Shown piece by piece: positions 13,160 to 26,129 of a stretch of 64,000 bases of DNA (position 1 is the stretch's first letter; every line of letters begins with the position of its first letter). Made by a program: the position numbers and the translations under genes. The notes beneath the pieces were generated by a model, which was not told the origin of the DNA, made no database searches, and was given only the letters and a program-made list of their open reading frames with translations. The DNA is from Enoplolaimus lenunculus (taxonomy: Eukaryota > Nematoda > Enoplea > Enoplida > Thoracostomopsidae), in assembly GCA_030248215.1 (NCBI GenBank), contig JASANG010002473.1, positions 1-64,000 on the forward strand. Reading direction: 5' to 3'.

Positions 13160-13435
13160 TTCGACCGCATGAGGAAAATTGGTCAATTTGTTGGGGCCAA
13201 CACCAAGTAATGGTGCGATACGACAATTCGTCGCTTGTGCCCACTCGTAGACCGACAACTTGTAATCTGAAATCTCGTCGACTTTTAATAATTTGTTGTT
13301 CATCGTCATTAATGTTTGCTTAGTGTTTGCGGTTACAGTTAGAAATAACGCTTAGGATTAGGCTTTACGCTTAGGACAGACACTACCGGGCGACAAGTTG
13401 TCGACCGGCGAATTGTCAGACATCCCTTTAGTACA
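13160..13435. repeat. Dispersed repeat with CGACAATTCGTCG / CGACAAGTTGTCG words
   Basis: CGATACGACAATTCGTCGC, CGACAACTTGTAATCTGAAAT and GGGCGACAAGTTGTCGACCG. The same words recur at 25800-25950, 28570-28660, 37160-37330 and 38490-38530, usually in the order ACGAATTGTCG..GATTACAAGTTGTCGG..CGAATTGTG. Probably a decayed MITE family. Confidence 0.6.
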
Positions 13436-13827
13436 TCAGACAAACATTAAAATCATCAACCCCTTCCCTCCATTGCATTATGGTATCAGTTTTTAAGTTT
13501 TCCCTTCAGTTTTAAGGAGAAAATATTAAATTCCTCAAATTATAAGCATTCAACTCTTTAATGTGTACAGTAATGGTATGTATATGCTTGTATGTTCAAA
13601 TGGTTTGTAATAGATTGACGCAATAAAGTATATTCTCTAGAAGTTGGGTTGCAATTTGCAAGCAAAAGTCATATACTGTATTGCAGTTTGAAATTGTGGT
13701 TTCAAAATAGTGCAACTGCAAGACAATTAGCCGACTAGCGTGCGATTTATGTTTAGTATGTGTTATATTAAGTGTTTCTAAATTACGGAACGCGTGTGAA
13801 GGTTTATAGAATATTGTCAGGATGAAA

Positions 13828-13890
13828 CAAGAGTGGATGATCACTATTTGACAAGAGTATGCAACTAGCGAGGTTTTTTATGGTACAAAA
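13828..13890. mobile_element. End fragment of the CAAGAGTGGATGATC MITE family
   Basis: It carries CAAGAGTGGATGATCAC and ACAAGAGTATGCAACT, then loses similarity. One end only. Confidence 0.6.
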
Positions 13891-14277
13891 TTTACCGATG
13901 TTTTAAATTGGTAAAAGTATTATTTCTGTATACTTGTTTCTCGCAGCTTTTTCAAATTGTCTTATTGTCGCATAATTTGGGGTTAAGGTTAGGTTTAGGT
14001 TTATGTTTAGGCTTACGAGGAAGAAAGTATACAAGAGCCTGATATACTAGCCTGATATATTTACACTAAATAGCTAAGATTTGAAAAAGCTTTACAACAG
14101 TTTATCCTGGTACAGTAATAAAAATAAAATGACCATTTTGCTGGATGTAGATTTGACATTACATGAAGGGGAATATTATAAAGCTATGAATAACTTGAAG
14201 CAGTTCAGTAATCGTTTGGCAGTATTAATTTAGCCTGGTCTAAAACATATTAATAAGGGTATGTTGCTGAAAGTAAT

Positions 14278-14450
14278 GGCCGATGTATAGATGAAGGAAG
14301 TAATAGCGTTTAAGCATATTCTTAAGGCTAAGCCTAAGTTAAAAGGCTACACATTAACCAAAACGCTAAGCATAAGTCAATGCATCAGCATAATAATAAA
14401 CATATTCCTAAGCCTAAGGCTAACCAAAAAATAGCTTAAAATCTTGAATT
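14278..14450. mobile_element. Decayed or truncated MITE with a GCCTAA core (copy 9)
   Basis: The left end is GGCCGATGTATAGATG. The core includes CATATTCTTAAGGCTAAGCC and CATATTCCTAAGCCTAAGGC. No clear right end was found. Confidence 0.55.
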
Positions 14451-14522
14451 AACTTGGTTCAAGCTAAAGCTAATCCAGTAGCGTTAAACTAACTTTCCAA
14501 ATTAAAACAGTTAGGTTTGCGC

Positions 14523-14899
14523 CAATGGCGGATCCATGGGGGGCCCCATCCCGGCCGTGGCCCCCTAACAGCATCTCGACAAAAATTATATAGTGTCAAT
14601 TGCTGTTGTACGCTGTGTATTTCTCTGTTTTATACACAATAGTATAAGCACGCTTTAAAGTTTCTTGGTCCTGGAGTCATTTATGCGCTACAATTAGGGA
14701 TAATAGACATTTATGGACTCTAAACAAAGGGTTTAAGGACTCTACCCGCTTACGGATTCTTATTAGGGATACGAACTCCTATTAATTGGGACTCAAAATT
14801 GGGACCCCTTCTTATTTGGGTCACTACAGTATGAGTCAAAAATGTTTATTACCTTTGAAATTTTGGCCCCCCCATTTTGAGATCCTGGATTCGCCACTG
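14523..14899. mobile_element. GGCGGATCCA element carrying a 5'-truncated TACTGTAGTGACC MITE
   Basis: The outer ends AATGGCGGATCCATGGG and GATCCTGGATTCGCCACTGG match the element at 10935-11105. Inside, from about 14642 to 14831, lies the 3' half of the TACTGTAGTGACC family (CTTTAAAGTTTC.. to ..GGGTCACTACAGTA). Confidence 0.8.
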
Positions 14900-15404
14900 G
14901 TTTGCGCATAAAGTCATTTAACATCTTACATATTTTTAATTGAAGCTAAACTTAGTGAATACTAAGATATACATAATTTTTGAGCAGTATTTATTACTTA
15001 ACCAAAAATAAGTTAACTTAAACTCGTGTTCAACTTAAAAATATGTTAATTTAAGTTAAACTAACATTTCTAGTTTAGTTAGTCCATCCAACCATTTAAG
15101 TTTTACGTAATTTAATAATCAAGTTTAGTTTAGCTATAATTTAAGTTTAAGTTTTTAGAGAGAAGCTTAAGCTGAATTGCTGCGAAAAATGGTCCAGCCC
15201 TCTTCTGTGTGTGGGCCAATGTCATAAAATGCAGATTAAAATGGAGCTTAAAATTCGAAATTGCCGAATTAGGCAAAACTTGAGATGCAGAAAGAGTCCG
15301 CAGGGTGTGACCGGATATTAATTTACTGGATACCGGAATTAGTGAATTGCTAACGGAACAGAAACCAGCAGTTAACGGGATATAGCATCGAAGCAAGTAT
15401 GTAG

Positions 15405-16701
15405 CAGGGTAGAGTTGCAACATTTCAAAATAATTACCCGCACCCGGATTTTTCGGAACGAAAAGACCGGATCCGGCTCCGGACCCGGAACTTTTAAGAA
15501 TGCAAACCCGGACCCGGACCCGGAATTTTTAAGAATGCAAACCCGAGCCCGGACCCGGATCCCGATTTATTTTCCGAACAAACCCGGGCTCGGAATATTT
15601 ATTACTTAAAAACTAAACATGGTCCTAATTTTTGAAAGATAGGAAACAATTGCTGTCTCCATCTATTTCTAACAGCCCAGTATTTAAAATATTAATGGGC
15701 AGTATGCAATGCGAAGTGACTAATGTCATTCACAAAAATTTATTTCAAGTAAACCATAAAACAATGCACTATCCTTGCTAGGGATGTGCCGATAGCAAAG
15801 TTTTTCCCCGGTGCCGATATCGATTATTTTGAAGATATACCGACGCGGATTCCTATTCCAACTTTAATACACAATGATTAAAGAACAGGTAGGATACATT
15901 ACAACTGCAAGGACTCAAGTCCTAACAACTACTATGAAACATCATAATTTTATAGAATGGTGCTTTTAATTAATTTATTTTCAAGGACAAACGCAAGAAA
16001 AGTAACAGTTTCCCTGAATTTAAGTTAAGAGTTTCCAGATACTACGCAGCACAACAAGCTGATCATATTCCATTCAGATGTTTAGACAGGAAATCGCTTC
16101 AGCCTAGGTAATGGGTCATCCACGTTATAATGCTCGCGTAGCCCGTTTGTACAGGGGCAACCATACATCACATGGATGTTCGTGTCGCATTGCTTCCAAA
16201 TGAATTTGTGTTTATACATAGTTGAAGGACTGTTTGACTAGCTACGAGATTACATTAAACAATTTTGGATGAGTGATCGAAACCTGACCTAAGTCAGTTG
16301 ACTTATATGTGTTTCGCGAAGCTATAGCTAGAGCCCAATATAGAATTTTTCACAGGTTTCTGGACGTTGAAGCAATCGTTAACCAAGCAATCTTTGACTT
16401 AGGCGATAGATACTAAACTTAAGTTAAATGTCAAATTACTAACTTAAAATGAGACATGTCATGTCTCTGTATCCCGACCATTCCAACCGTTCCTAACTGA
16501 GCATTCCTAATCGTAACCCAAGTATATCTGCTCACGTTAACTTACTCAACAAATGGCAATACCCGGACCCGGAATAATTTGCTATGAAAACCAGGACCCG
16601 GACCCGGACGCGAAATTTATTGAAGCGAAAACTCGGACCCGGAATTTTTTCGGCAAAAATACCCGGAATAACCGGAATACCCGGACCCGGATGCAACTCT
16701 A
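15405..16701. mobile_element. Large non-autonomous hAT-like element, 8-bp TSD
   Basis: It begins CAGGGTAGAGTTGCAAC and ends GGATGCAACTCTA. GTATGTAG is duplicated at 15397-15404 and 16702-16709. Both subterminal regions are packed with ACCCGG/CCCGGA words (15430-15590, 16558-16690). The right terminus appears to lack the last CCCTG. No transposase was found. Confidence 0.78.
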
Positions 16702-18039
16702 GTATGTAGTGTGCAACGATAGAAAAGTTTGATTAGACTCGCCCAGGAGTATATTTATGCTTTTTTAATTAAAATTAATTGTTAGCTTGATTTTTTATTT
16801 TACTTCATTGTGAAAAGGTTAACGTTCCTGATCTGCTTGGCAATGTCGTCAGAGAAAAATGTTTTAATATATCAGCGTTTAAATAGCGTTTTCATCAGAT
16901 TTAGGGCCATATTAGCCAGGATGACCGGATGTAAATTACCCTCATCGAAAATTTTGCTAATTAAAATTTTGCAGAAAATTGAACAAATTTGACGGAAGAA
17001 ATTTTCTAAGAGAAAGTTTGAAAAACTAAGAATTTTGGAAAAATATTAAAAATTGATATTTGCGTTCTGTTGTTCTTCGAAATATTTCGACTCATTTCTT
17101 AAGAATGACCCTTACGATTTTGTTCACAAGGCATCGTTGGTCCATTCTTTTTTGACGGAAATGTCAATAAAACCTGCTATTTGGAACTTTTATCTGGTGC
17201 TTGTAATGAAAGTATATATAGAGCTGAAAAGCAAGCTTCAGACGAATTATTTTAATAGTGGATTTAACCATTTTTTTAAAACGTTGTAACGAGTAATTTT
17301 TCATTCAAATATTAGTAAAACACGAATTTCGGTTTATTTTATTATCAAAGAATATAAATTAAGATCAAACCTTTCAACCTGATGGCATATAAAAAAGTAC
17401 TGTTTGCGTTATAAAAACGCCAGTGTAAAAATTAGACTACGTAAGGTCTTACACAAGAAATTTCCTGTAAACATGATTGGATAACTAAAATAGGCTTGAA
17501 ATTAGGCTTAGGGTTTGCCTAAGCTCCAAAAGCTTATGAATAGGCCAAAGCGTAAGCTCAGGAAAATAATAAACAGTAATGTTTGGGAGCAACATTAACC
17601 TTCACACCAGAACACCAGTGTCGTGTGGAACGTAAACAGGGATTGAAATTTCAACATTGGAAATAAAGTAGTTTAAGTTAAAACTTTATTATATTATTTT
17701 AAAATTCAAATATAGTATAATTTTGAGACGTGAAATTACTTATATTTGTGTTTTTTAAGCTCCTTACAACTTCGTTGGTTTGTTCTAGGCCCAGATTTGA
17801 ATAGTCAAAAAATTTGATTTTAAGGAACGTAGTTGATGTTTTGGCTTACGTTAGTAAATAGATTTTTTTCAAATGAATAACTAAATTGACTCTATTCTTA
17901 AAATTAGATGTGAGTTGTCGCAAATATACGCGCCTTAAACAAACTAAAAGTACATAATATTGGCGCCGTAAAATTACTAGGGCTGTTATATACATTTCGT
18001 TTCACAGTTTTCGAAATTTTCAGGTTTTGGCAAAATCTA

Positions 18040-18110
18040 CGCTTAGGATTAGGCTTAGGCTTAGGCTCAGATTTAGGGTTTGGTTTAGTGGGTGGGAAAG
18101 TGTACGTACA
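18040..18110. repeat. Interstitial TTAGGC-like tract
   Basis: ACGCTTAGGATTAGGCTTAGGC and further TTAGGCT/TTAGGGT words are followed by GGTGGGAAAGTGTAC, the end of the second telomere-like element family. Confidence 0.75.
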
Positions 18111-18901
18111 ATGTGCTTAGTTACATGGCTTACAACAGGAGTGGCGCCGGTAAATGCGAGCCGGATAAAAATTTTGTGATCCGGGCACGTACGTGGGTAT
18201 ACTTGCAGGTAAAAAAAGTCTAAAGCGCGGGTTATAATTGTTAATTTTACAGACCTTAAATGTTGGGAACAAACGACAAGACATGTGGTTAAAGAAAAAG
18301 CAACATTTGAATGACAGGTGCAAGATTTTGCGGCTAACAAAGATACTTGTTGCACGCTTAAAATTTACAGGTTTCAAGTGCATTTTAGCAATATTTTACG
18401 GAATCTTAATGATTCTATAATTATACCGAAGCCTCGAAGGCGTTGAATTTAATCTGAAACTAGTGTAGTAAGCACAAAAAGCTACCATCAATAACTGAAA
18501 CATCGTAATTTTTTATCGCATGATTTTAGTTTTTTTTAAAAATTTTAGATTTCTATACGATATCACTGAGTAGTAGTAGTACCTAACCTTGCTATATTTT
18601 AAACATTTACACCTATTAGGATTGAAAATGCTCTATTAGCTTCAAGTTGAACTGTTTGTATCGCAAAATTTTCACAATGTTAGCAGCGATATATTGTCAG
18701 ACAGCTGTGAATCTGCTAGTGTCGAATTTGTCAACTTATGTACTGACCAGTTTTTGTGCTAAATTAATTATTATTTCAATGAAATTTAAATTTTTATTTC
18801 GAAAAGGTTTCAATGTTTGCGGTTTGCGGCGGTGCAAATTTTTTTGTAAAATAAAACAAGGGTGAGTAAAAGCCGGATGTTGGGTTGAGTAATTTTGTGC
18901 G

Positions 18902-19872
18902 TACACTGCAAAAAAATGGTGAGTCAAATTGACTGTATTCGAAATAGGCTTTTCCTCCGGACTACACCAATTGAGTCAAATTCGACTCTGCCAGAATCAA
19001 ATTTGACTCACCCGAGTCGCTTAGTGAGTCGAATTTGACTCTGGCGGACAGGGATGGGAGTATCGGTCTCCGCAAGTCTCGGGATTTGGCAGGACTCGGT
19101 CTCGGTTTTTTGAGTGTCGGTGGTTTGGAACCGAGACCGGAAGTCGAGAATTCAGCAGATGCTGTTGAACCTATACAAAGTTGAAGTTAATCACAGTTAT
19201 ATACTGCGACATGAGAAACACAATGACGCCTCAACGATTGTCAAAAATCCTTTTTTAAAGGAAATCCAAAACAGTTTGACTCGGTTGTTTCACCACATAA
19301 ATAATAGTTTTTTTATTATGCACAGTGTTCTAACACAACAGGAACAAGCTTAGTCGGTAACAGCAACAGGAAAAGCATTTGAACTTTTCATCGGAAGAAA
19401 AGGAACGTGAACCGGCATTTATGAAAATTCACCACCGAAGTACTGCAGGTAAAATGTAGCCACAAACGAATTCTTCTAGTGGAACCCTGGTGCATACTTG
19501 AATTTCAGTATGGCTGTATTTGTGAATAAGTGATGTCTGTCTGCTGAATAAAATTTCGCTGTGAATCTGCGAATTTTCATTGTTACGCAATATTTACGAG
19601 TAGATAGATATTAAGAAAATCACAAAAAAACTTTGAAAACCGCAAAAAACCTTTGAAAAAATTAAACTAATTTACTTTAAAAATTCAAATTTTTTTCGGT
19701 AATGATCAAAAATTGATCGAGACCGAGACTTTTCTTGACTGGTCTCGGCTGTCTCGGTTTTTAACCGAGACCGCCCATCCCTGCTGGCGGATTCGAATTT
19801 GACCCAGTTTGTGTAGTCCCGAAAAGCCTATTTCGGAGAGGGTCAATTTGACTCATCGTTTTTTGCAGTGTA
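18902..19872. mobile_element. Palindromic MITE (TACACTGCAAAAA ends) split by the nested hAT
   Basis: Its ends are TACACTGCAAAAAAATGG and the inverted CGTTTTTTGCAGTGTA. Inner motifs GAGTCAAATTGACT, CCGAAATAGGC and ACTACACAA occur in both halves. Removing the 735-bp insert and one TSD copy leaves a nearly full-length palindrome like the intact copy at 8672-8874. Confidence 0.88.
19049..19783. mobile_element. Non-autonomous hAT-like element with 8-bp TSD, nested in another MITE
   Basis: It starts CAGGGATGGG and ends CCCATCCCTG, with further internal GGTCTCGG inverted repeats. Exact 8-bp target duplications CTGGCGGA flank it at 19041-19048 and 19784-19791. At 735 bp it holds only short open frames without recognisable transposase. 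Confidence 0.9.
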
Positions 19873-20261
19873 TATGTAGCCGCGGGTTCGAAACAACATT
19901 TCTGGGGCTAGAACAGGGGGGGGGGGCGAACGAGTAAAACGGTTTTTTTGCTCACTGTCGGATATGCTTACAATGTGGGCACAAACGAGTGAAATCTAAA
20001 GTTGCCATAAGTTTATTTGTACGTCATTAGTAGACTACATATGTTAAAATAGTCGTGTTATCTATTCATTGTTAACGATGTTAACACTTCAATCACGTTT
20101 TTATGAACAATCATTGTTGTACGCGATTCCGCATAGATTCTGGGGCCCCACCGACACGGCATAACGCGGCCCATATTATATATAGGAGTATGCCCATATG
20201 GCAGACTGGAAAACTGGTGGACTGACAGTCTGAGGCGCTAATGCTTGTTATTAAGATTAGC

Positions 20262-20422
20262 TGGCCTGTAGTCAAGAGGGGGCAGAGAGTCCCAGTCCCC
20301 CGGAAAAGGTTTGGCTCCTCCCTAGAAAATTTTCAACCTTGCTTGCAAGTCATTGAAAACCCTTGAATGCCTTTGCTGAAAATTTTGAGCCCCCCCTAGC
20401 AAGGTGTGCTGGCTACGGGCGT
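20262..20422. mobile_element. MITE, GGGCCCGTAGCCA family
   Basis: GGCCTGTAGTCAAGAGGGGG to GTGCTGGCTACGGGCGTG, with the TTTTCAACCTTGCTTGCAAG centre. A partial reversed copy follows at 20540-20647. Confidence 0.8.
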
Positions 20423-21833
20423 GAAGATTAGGACTGTATATATGTATTTAGGCTTATGTTTAGTTTTGTACTTAGGTTTATAAGACGTGAAAGAAGGCTC
20501 TGTATGTGGTGTTGATGGATCGACTAACACTATACAAGGGATTTCAATGACTCACAAACAAGATTGAAAATTTTCTAGGGGGGCTCAAAATTTTTCCAGA
20601 TGCTGATGAGTCTCCCACCTGGTTCCTTCTTGGCTACGGGCCCGTATTAATGCTTATATTCGCAATATATTGTAACAAGTCGTGCCCCGGAAATTTTTTA
20701 CTGCTTTAACGTTTAAATATTGCGTTTGAATCACAATTGTTAAAATGAATGCACTCAAATTAAGAAACTAATTGTATAAGAAGGACTGCTTGCAATTCAC
20801 GTTGACTTATCATGAACGCGGCCATTGTTGATATACAGGGTTACTTCGTCGCCATAAATACGCAGCAAAGCAGAAAATAATATTGTAACGGCAGTTTTAT
20901 ATTGCTAAAGCGTTATTTTCAAGCGAAGTATTCTGCAATACGCAGTCAAGACTAGGTGGTTGGTTCGGTTCAGTTGAAATTGCCTACCACAACTCAACGG
21001 TGAAAAGTTGTACCGTACGGACGGGGAACACTTTAACTGATGTTCGCTGAGAGAAATTTGGGCCAAGTTTAATTGGTCCTATTATTTAGCATTACTAAGG
21101 ATTTATTAGTGTAGTAATACTGAAGAGTTGACGTTGAGCTTTGAACGAACAGAGACCAAGGTTTGAGTTACAGACCTGTAGCTAGCGTGTCATGCTCGGG
21201 GAAACAAAACAATAATAGGATGCGTGTAGGGAATGTACACGGCTTACAGGCATTCATGTGGGGGTAAAAGTTTTGTAGGGTGGAAAACTTTTCGAGGTCA
21301 AAATTTGGCTGCGCCATTGACTATGGGCTTTCTGTGAGGTAACATTTTGATGGTCTTATCAAGTGTTAAACAGACGGAAAATATTCGTTTAAACATTTAC
21401 TAAACTATTTTCGATATTTGCAGGACCAATGCTGATTTTCAGTTGTGTTCGCAGTGAGATTTTTTTGCCGGAACCTGAGGTAAACCGAATATAACATCAT
21501 GTTTATTGAATTACATTCAATTTGTTAATTTTCGATTTTAGTTTTATTCAGCGTGAAAAACTTAAAGCTCTTGAGTTGCCATGAAATGAAATAGTAGCTA
21601 AATGTTTAATATATCCGCGTTTAAAAAGATGTTTTATTATACTTGGTAGCACAACAGTAAATATTTGGTATTTACCGGTCGCCGGATGCGCATATCCGGT
21701 TTTCTTTAGATACTATACCGGAAGCGGATATCCGGTCGCTTCCTTGTCCGCAGTTATATATTGTGTATTCATCTACTGCTGCGTCTTGAAATGGTTATTT
21801 TGAGGTCTGAAAGAAACACTAAAGTTAGCTCTT

Positions 21834-21996
21834 GTACACTTTTACCCCATATGCTTAGGTTCAAACATATGTAGCAAAAGGCTTACTTAAGTCTTTGCCA
21901 TCGCCTTGTTTAAGACTACGTCTGAGCTGAATGCTTGTACCTAAGCCGGAGGTTAAGTTTAAGCTGTAAATTAGAATGTGGGCGGAAGTGTACAGC
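21834..21996. mobile_element. Short element with AGCTCTTGTACACTT ends and a TTAGG-like core
   Basis: It starts AGCTCTTGTACACTTTTACC and ends with the inverted GGGCGGAAGTGTACA. Inside are AGGCTTACTTAAG and CTTAGGTT words. The same end (GGGAAAGTGTACAAGAGCT) lies next to TTAGG-like tracts at 13975-14040, 18040-18110, 24225-24275, 29280-29365 and 61340-61400. Confidence 0.6.
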
Positions 21997-23280
21997 ACTG
22001 CCAAAAATGTAAACCTGAATCGCTGTTTACAGTAGCCGTTTTGAATTCCAATCGCAGCATCACCTCTTGTGCAATCTTCCGCAAACTTAGCATCTTGTAC
22101 AATTTCCGTCTAAATTTGATTTCTATGATTAATAATCATTCCGTGTTAAAAATCCTCACGCGGACAATCTCTTTGACGCATACTGGGGACAGATTATCCG
22201 TATTATCCGTTAAATGTTTACAAAATTATGAAATATAATTGTCTTATTGTCAAGATAGAATTGTGTATTTGCAGGGTTGCACAAAAATTGTCGTTCCTGA
22301 AGGAATTCGTCCAAAAAGTCGATTCCGGTTCCGGTATTGAAACAGGAATTTTTACGGGTTCATGGTAAATTATCAAGTAGCAACTTAAACATAAAACGTT
22401 CGTTTGCAATCGAAGATCCTTTTTAGTGCCAAACTTTAGTACAAAATTTTGGTTTTGATCCCTGTTTGTTTGGGAGCGGTCTAGTATAGAGTTTACCTTC
22501 GCTTGGTTCAGTCATTGCTCGTTTCGAAAATTCTACTGCTACGCAGCTTCTTTTCGCAACATTTGGTTCTCTTAATTTGTCACATATATATAAATAAATA
22601 AATAAACAAGTAAATAAATAAATATATTTATATAAATTGTTTGACTCATGTAGATAAAAAGTTAATGAAAGCGCAAATCATGCTTTTAAACAACATATGT
22701 TTATTTTAGGTTGTAGTAAATTAGCAAGAACACTGTGTTGCTGTGTCTTGCAATTTGAATTTTGGTTATTTTCTTGCTTATAGTGAAGTTAGAGTATCTG
22801 TTGGGAAAGTCTGGACTGGTATGATTAAGCGTGAAATTTGTTGATTCTTATAGGAAATGGCCGGCAGAGTTGGACTTTAAACGGGTGCACCCGCACGTAA
22901 ACGCGGGTCGGGTAAAAAAAATTTCAGCCGCGGGTATACGCGCGGGGAACGATTTGTATCACGTGGGTAAAAAATTGACAATTTTTATCTGGGCCAAACT
23001 TTGACGAGTCAAGGTGCAAAACGTCCGCTACACATCCCAGTCTGAATGGCTGTATTTGCAGTGCAGAATGCAGTATTTTTAGTGTTGGGATGGTTGAATT
23101 AGTTGAAACAATTCTGATTTTAGCTTTAAATTTCGATAAAATGGTTCATTGCCCAAACGAAATTAATATATTTGATGCGAAGCTAATTCGTTTTCTGATA
23201 ATCAATATGATGCAGGTAGTTTACGTTCGTACAGCATTCAGTACTCGTTGTTAAATTAATATCTATCTATCTATATAATT

Positions 23281-23445
23281 ATTCCACGAACGAATGCCGC
23301 ATATACGTATTTTGGGCAACTTTCCAACGTTAATTTGTTTGCAATGATTTGTTTAAGTATAAACGTGATGATTGTTCTATGAAAAGAAAATCTGTATGCA
23401 GATTTTTGTACGTTCCGTAACTGTTGTGCGTTGCGCAAAAAGGGC
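23281..23445. repeat. Dispersed repeat shared with 36055-36230 and the 52-kb tandem array
   Basis: TATACGTATTTTGGGCAACTTTCCAACG, then GCAATGATTTG, GCAGATTTTTGTACGTTCC and TGCGTTGCGCAAA. The copy at 36055-36230 keeps the same order. Confidence 0.6.
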
Positions 23446-24308
23446 TAGCTAGCTAATAATAAAGCTGAAACGCTCGCGATACGTAATTTTGACATTGTTT
23501 CAGCGAATTTTGTATGATTATAATTTCATGTAAACAAAACATGGAATAAATTAGATGGAGAGAGTATTAATGTACTGCAATTTAGCTTAAGACGGTGGTA
23601 CTGAAAATATTACAAGCATTTTTTGCTAGTATCAACGTGTCTGAGATATGGTCTGTTATCTTGCACTTTTGTACAAAAACGGGTAACTTTTTAAAAGGGT
23701 TATGCGATGACAGTGTAGCAACTTTAGTTTGAAAGTAACTTTGTAGAGCAAAGGTTTTTTTGCTAATTTTGTGTGTAACGTTGTACTTTGTATAGCATTT
23801 CACACAATTTTGCATATTATGCACATTTTATAAAATAATGCTGTAAATCATGGGAGGAGTGCTTGTTTCTAAGTGATTGTGGTGTTGCTGTTGTTGCTGC
23901 TGTTGTTGTTGTTGCATTTTTGTTCATTTAAAATTAAAACACATGTGTATAGAGAAATGTAAAAATTGAGAGAAAAGAAAATATTTTTTCATTCTTTTTT
24001 CTCTGTTTTGTAACAAAAATGTAGGTATTTGCAACGCAGAGACTTACTTATAGATACGAAATATACACACACATGTATATACTTTGATTATGGGTATGAT
24101 TTTGTAATTTCAGATGGAAAATTTTTGGTCTGTTGTACGACGCTTCTGTGCCACAGTTTTCAAGATTTTTTCAGATTTCAGCATAAGTTGTGTTTAGAAT
24201 TTAAACTTATGCTTAGCATTAAGGTTAGGGTTTTTAGGGCTCAGAGTAAGCCTGTGGTGGAAGTGTACAAGAGCTAAATTTTAGTGCTTAAATTCACGTC
24301 TAATTTTA

Positions 24309-24590
24309 TTAAAGCGCTATTTACACGTGCAAGTTTTTGCTGCGAAAACTTACAGCTGCAAATTGCACGCTGAACTTGCATTTTTTCATCAGCCAATCAG
24401 AAAGCGACTGCAATAAATTCAGCGAACTTGCATGGTTATTCACACATGTGAACTAATTCGCTAACTATGATTTTTAATGAATCATTTGGAGCTGCAAGTT
24501 TTTCGAACGGGATTTTCGACAAAACTTGCAAGTGCATGTTGCAGCTGCAAATTCTCGCAGCAAAAACTTGCACGTGTGAATATGGCTTAA
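24309..24590. mobile_element. MITE bounded by TTAA (parent family of the 57-bp satellite)
   Basis: This 282-bp element has inverted ends TTAA-GCSCTATTYACACGTGC followed by AAGTTTTTGCTGCG. The inner TIR continues to AGCTGCAA. TTAA at both ends would fit a piggyBac-like target site; this is inferred. It has no coding capacity. Confidence 0.82.
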
Positions 24591-26129
24591 GCTACATTAT
24601 GCATTATATTAGCGTGATCACATGGCTTTAGTGACGATATTATTTGATATTATTTGTATGAATATATTTTTTATATTTTATATAATTTTTTTATAAAAAA
24701 GGTTTCTAAACGTAATGATTGACTGGCAATGCAAGTAAGATAAAAAAATGTAAAATTACAAAATAGATTTGATAACCAAATTTCAGCGTGTGATATGCAG
24801 GGTTCAACTGGGGGGTTTGTTTTCGAGCAGGATATCGATGTCGGGTTTAAACGAGCAAACCTAACGAGCAACGAAATTATTTTGTCATTTGCATGTTATT
24901 TTACAGTCTGTAATAGTGCTATTTTTGTCCATTCTTTCCAGTGATTTCGGTGGGATACTGTTTTTCGTGTGCTGAATGTATATACGCAGGTGGGGACATG
25001 GTGAGATTTGGCACAAATGCAAGCCACAAGACCAATGGCATATACACACATTAGTTGAAGTGGGTCACTGCATTTATTAATATTTGTTGAAGAGCTGCTG
25101 GCGTTGGCTTTGTTATATTATATGAAGTATTTATGACTGGTTACTTCACAGCTGTAAGACTAACCCAATTCTGCTTTGGGCTGGTTAAAAGCGTATTTGT
25201 GAAATTTTGTCTGATCACGTTGTACATTTTGATTGGTTACTAGTATTTTCACCAGCCAATCAAAATTGTGTATAGCAGTAGCGTATTAACAAATCATCAT
25301 GCGTCTAGCATGAACAAAGAGACAATTCCAGCTTGCACAACCCAAACCAAGTCCTAATTTCGTTTAGGACTCGTCGAATTCGGAATTGAGTTGAATAACG
25401 GCTTGAACTGCGATATATATGTATGGACTTGTTGCATAAATGTTAGTGTTACACTTTGCTGCACAATCGTGTTAGTTTTTACAATTTTAATTATGACAGA
25501 AACGAGTATGTATACCAGGAGACACAATACAAAAGTTCTTGTAAAAGCAAACTTATAACAAATTATATAGCAAATTATATATACAAATTGAACTTAATTA
25601 AACTTTACCAATTGGTGAAATACGCACTTAAATACCTTATTCCGGGTCCATTGTAGGCTGAAACAGAATATTTAAGTATCGGGTGGTGGTATTTTGAGGG
25701 TTTCGCCGCGTCCTCGTATAACAACCGTTAACCGATATTTATATATAAAAATTAAAAAGAATAAAGAACCATATTTTAAGTGTCTCCGAGTATTCTTCGT
25801 TGCCCGACAGTGTCTTAGTCAATAAGCTTAAGCGTAGCCGTAATTGTATGTATAATGACGGGCAATAAATTGCCTATCCGACGAGATCGCCGGATTACAG
25901 CGGTCGGATCGACGAGTTATCGGGTGACGAATTGACACGATACGTGCCGTTTTTGTAAAATTATGACAAGTTGATGAATTCCGTTAAATTACTATTAATT
26001 GCAGTTTTGGATTGCTAGTTCTACAGTTGAAAAACGTGAAAATCATTGCAATAATAAAAACTTATTTCGAAATCTGTCATTTTTTCGAAGTTCAGATTGT
26101 TGGATGTACCCAGATGTATGACTGCAAAT

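Noticed and set aside
18040-18110. Interstitial TTAGGC tract as a chromosome-fusion scar or nearby telomere
   Set aside because: The tracts are short, degenerate, in both orientations and mostly bounded by transposon-like ends.
19114-19353. 79-codon frame in the nested hAT as a transposase remnant
   Set aside because: Too short, with no dimerisation-domain or zinc-finger motif recognised.
19860-19900. tRNA-like GGTTCGAA sequence
   Set aside because: The surrounding bases do not form the acceptor, D and anticodon stems.
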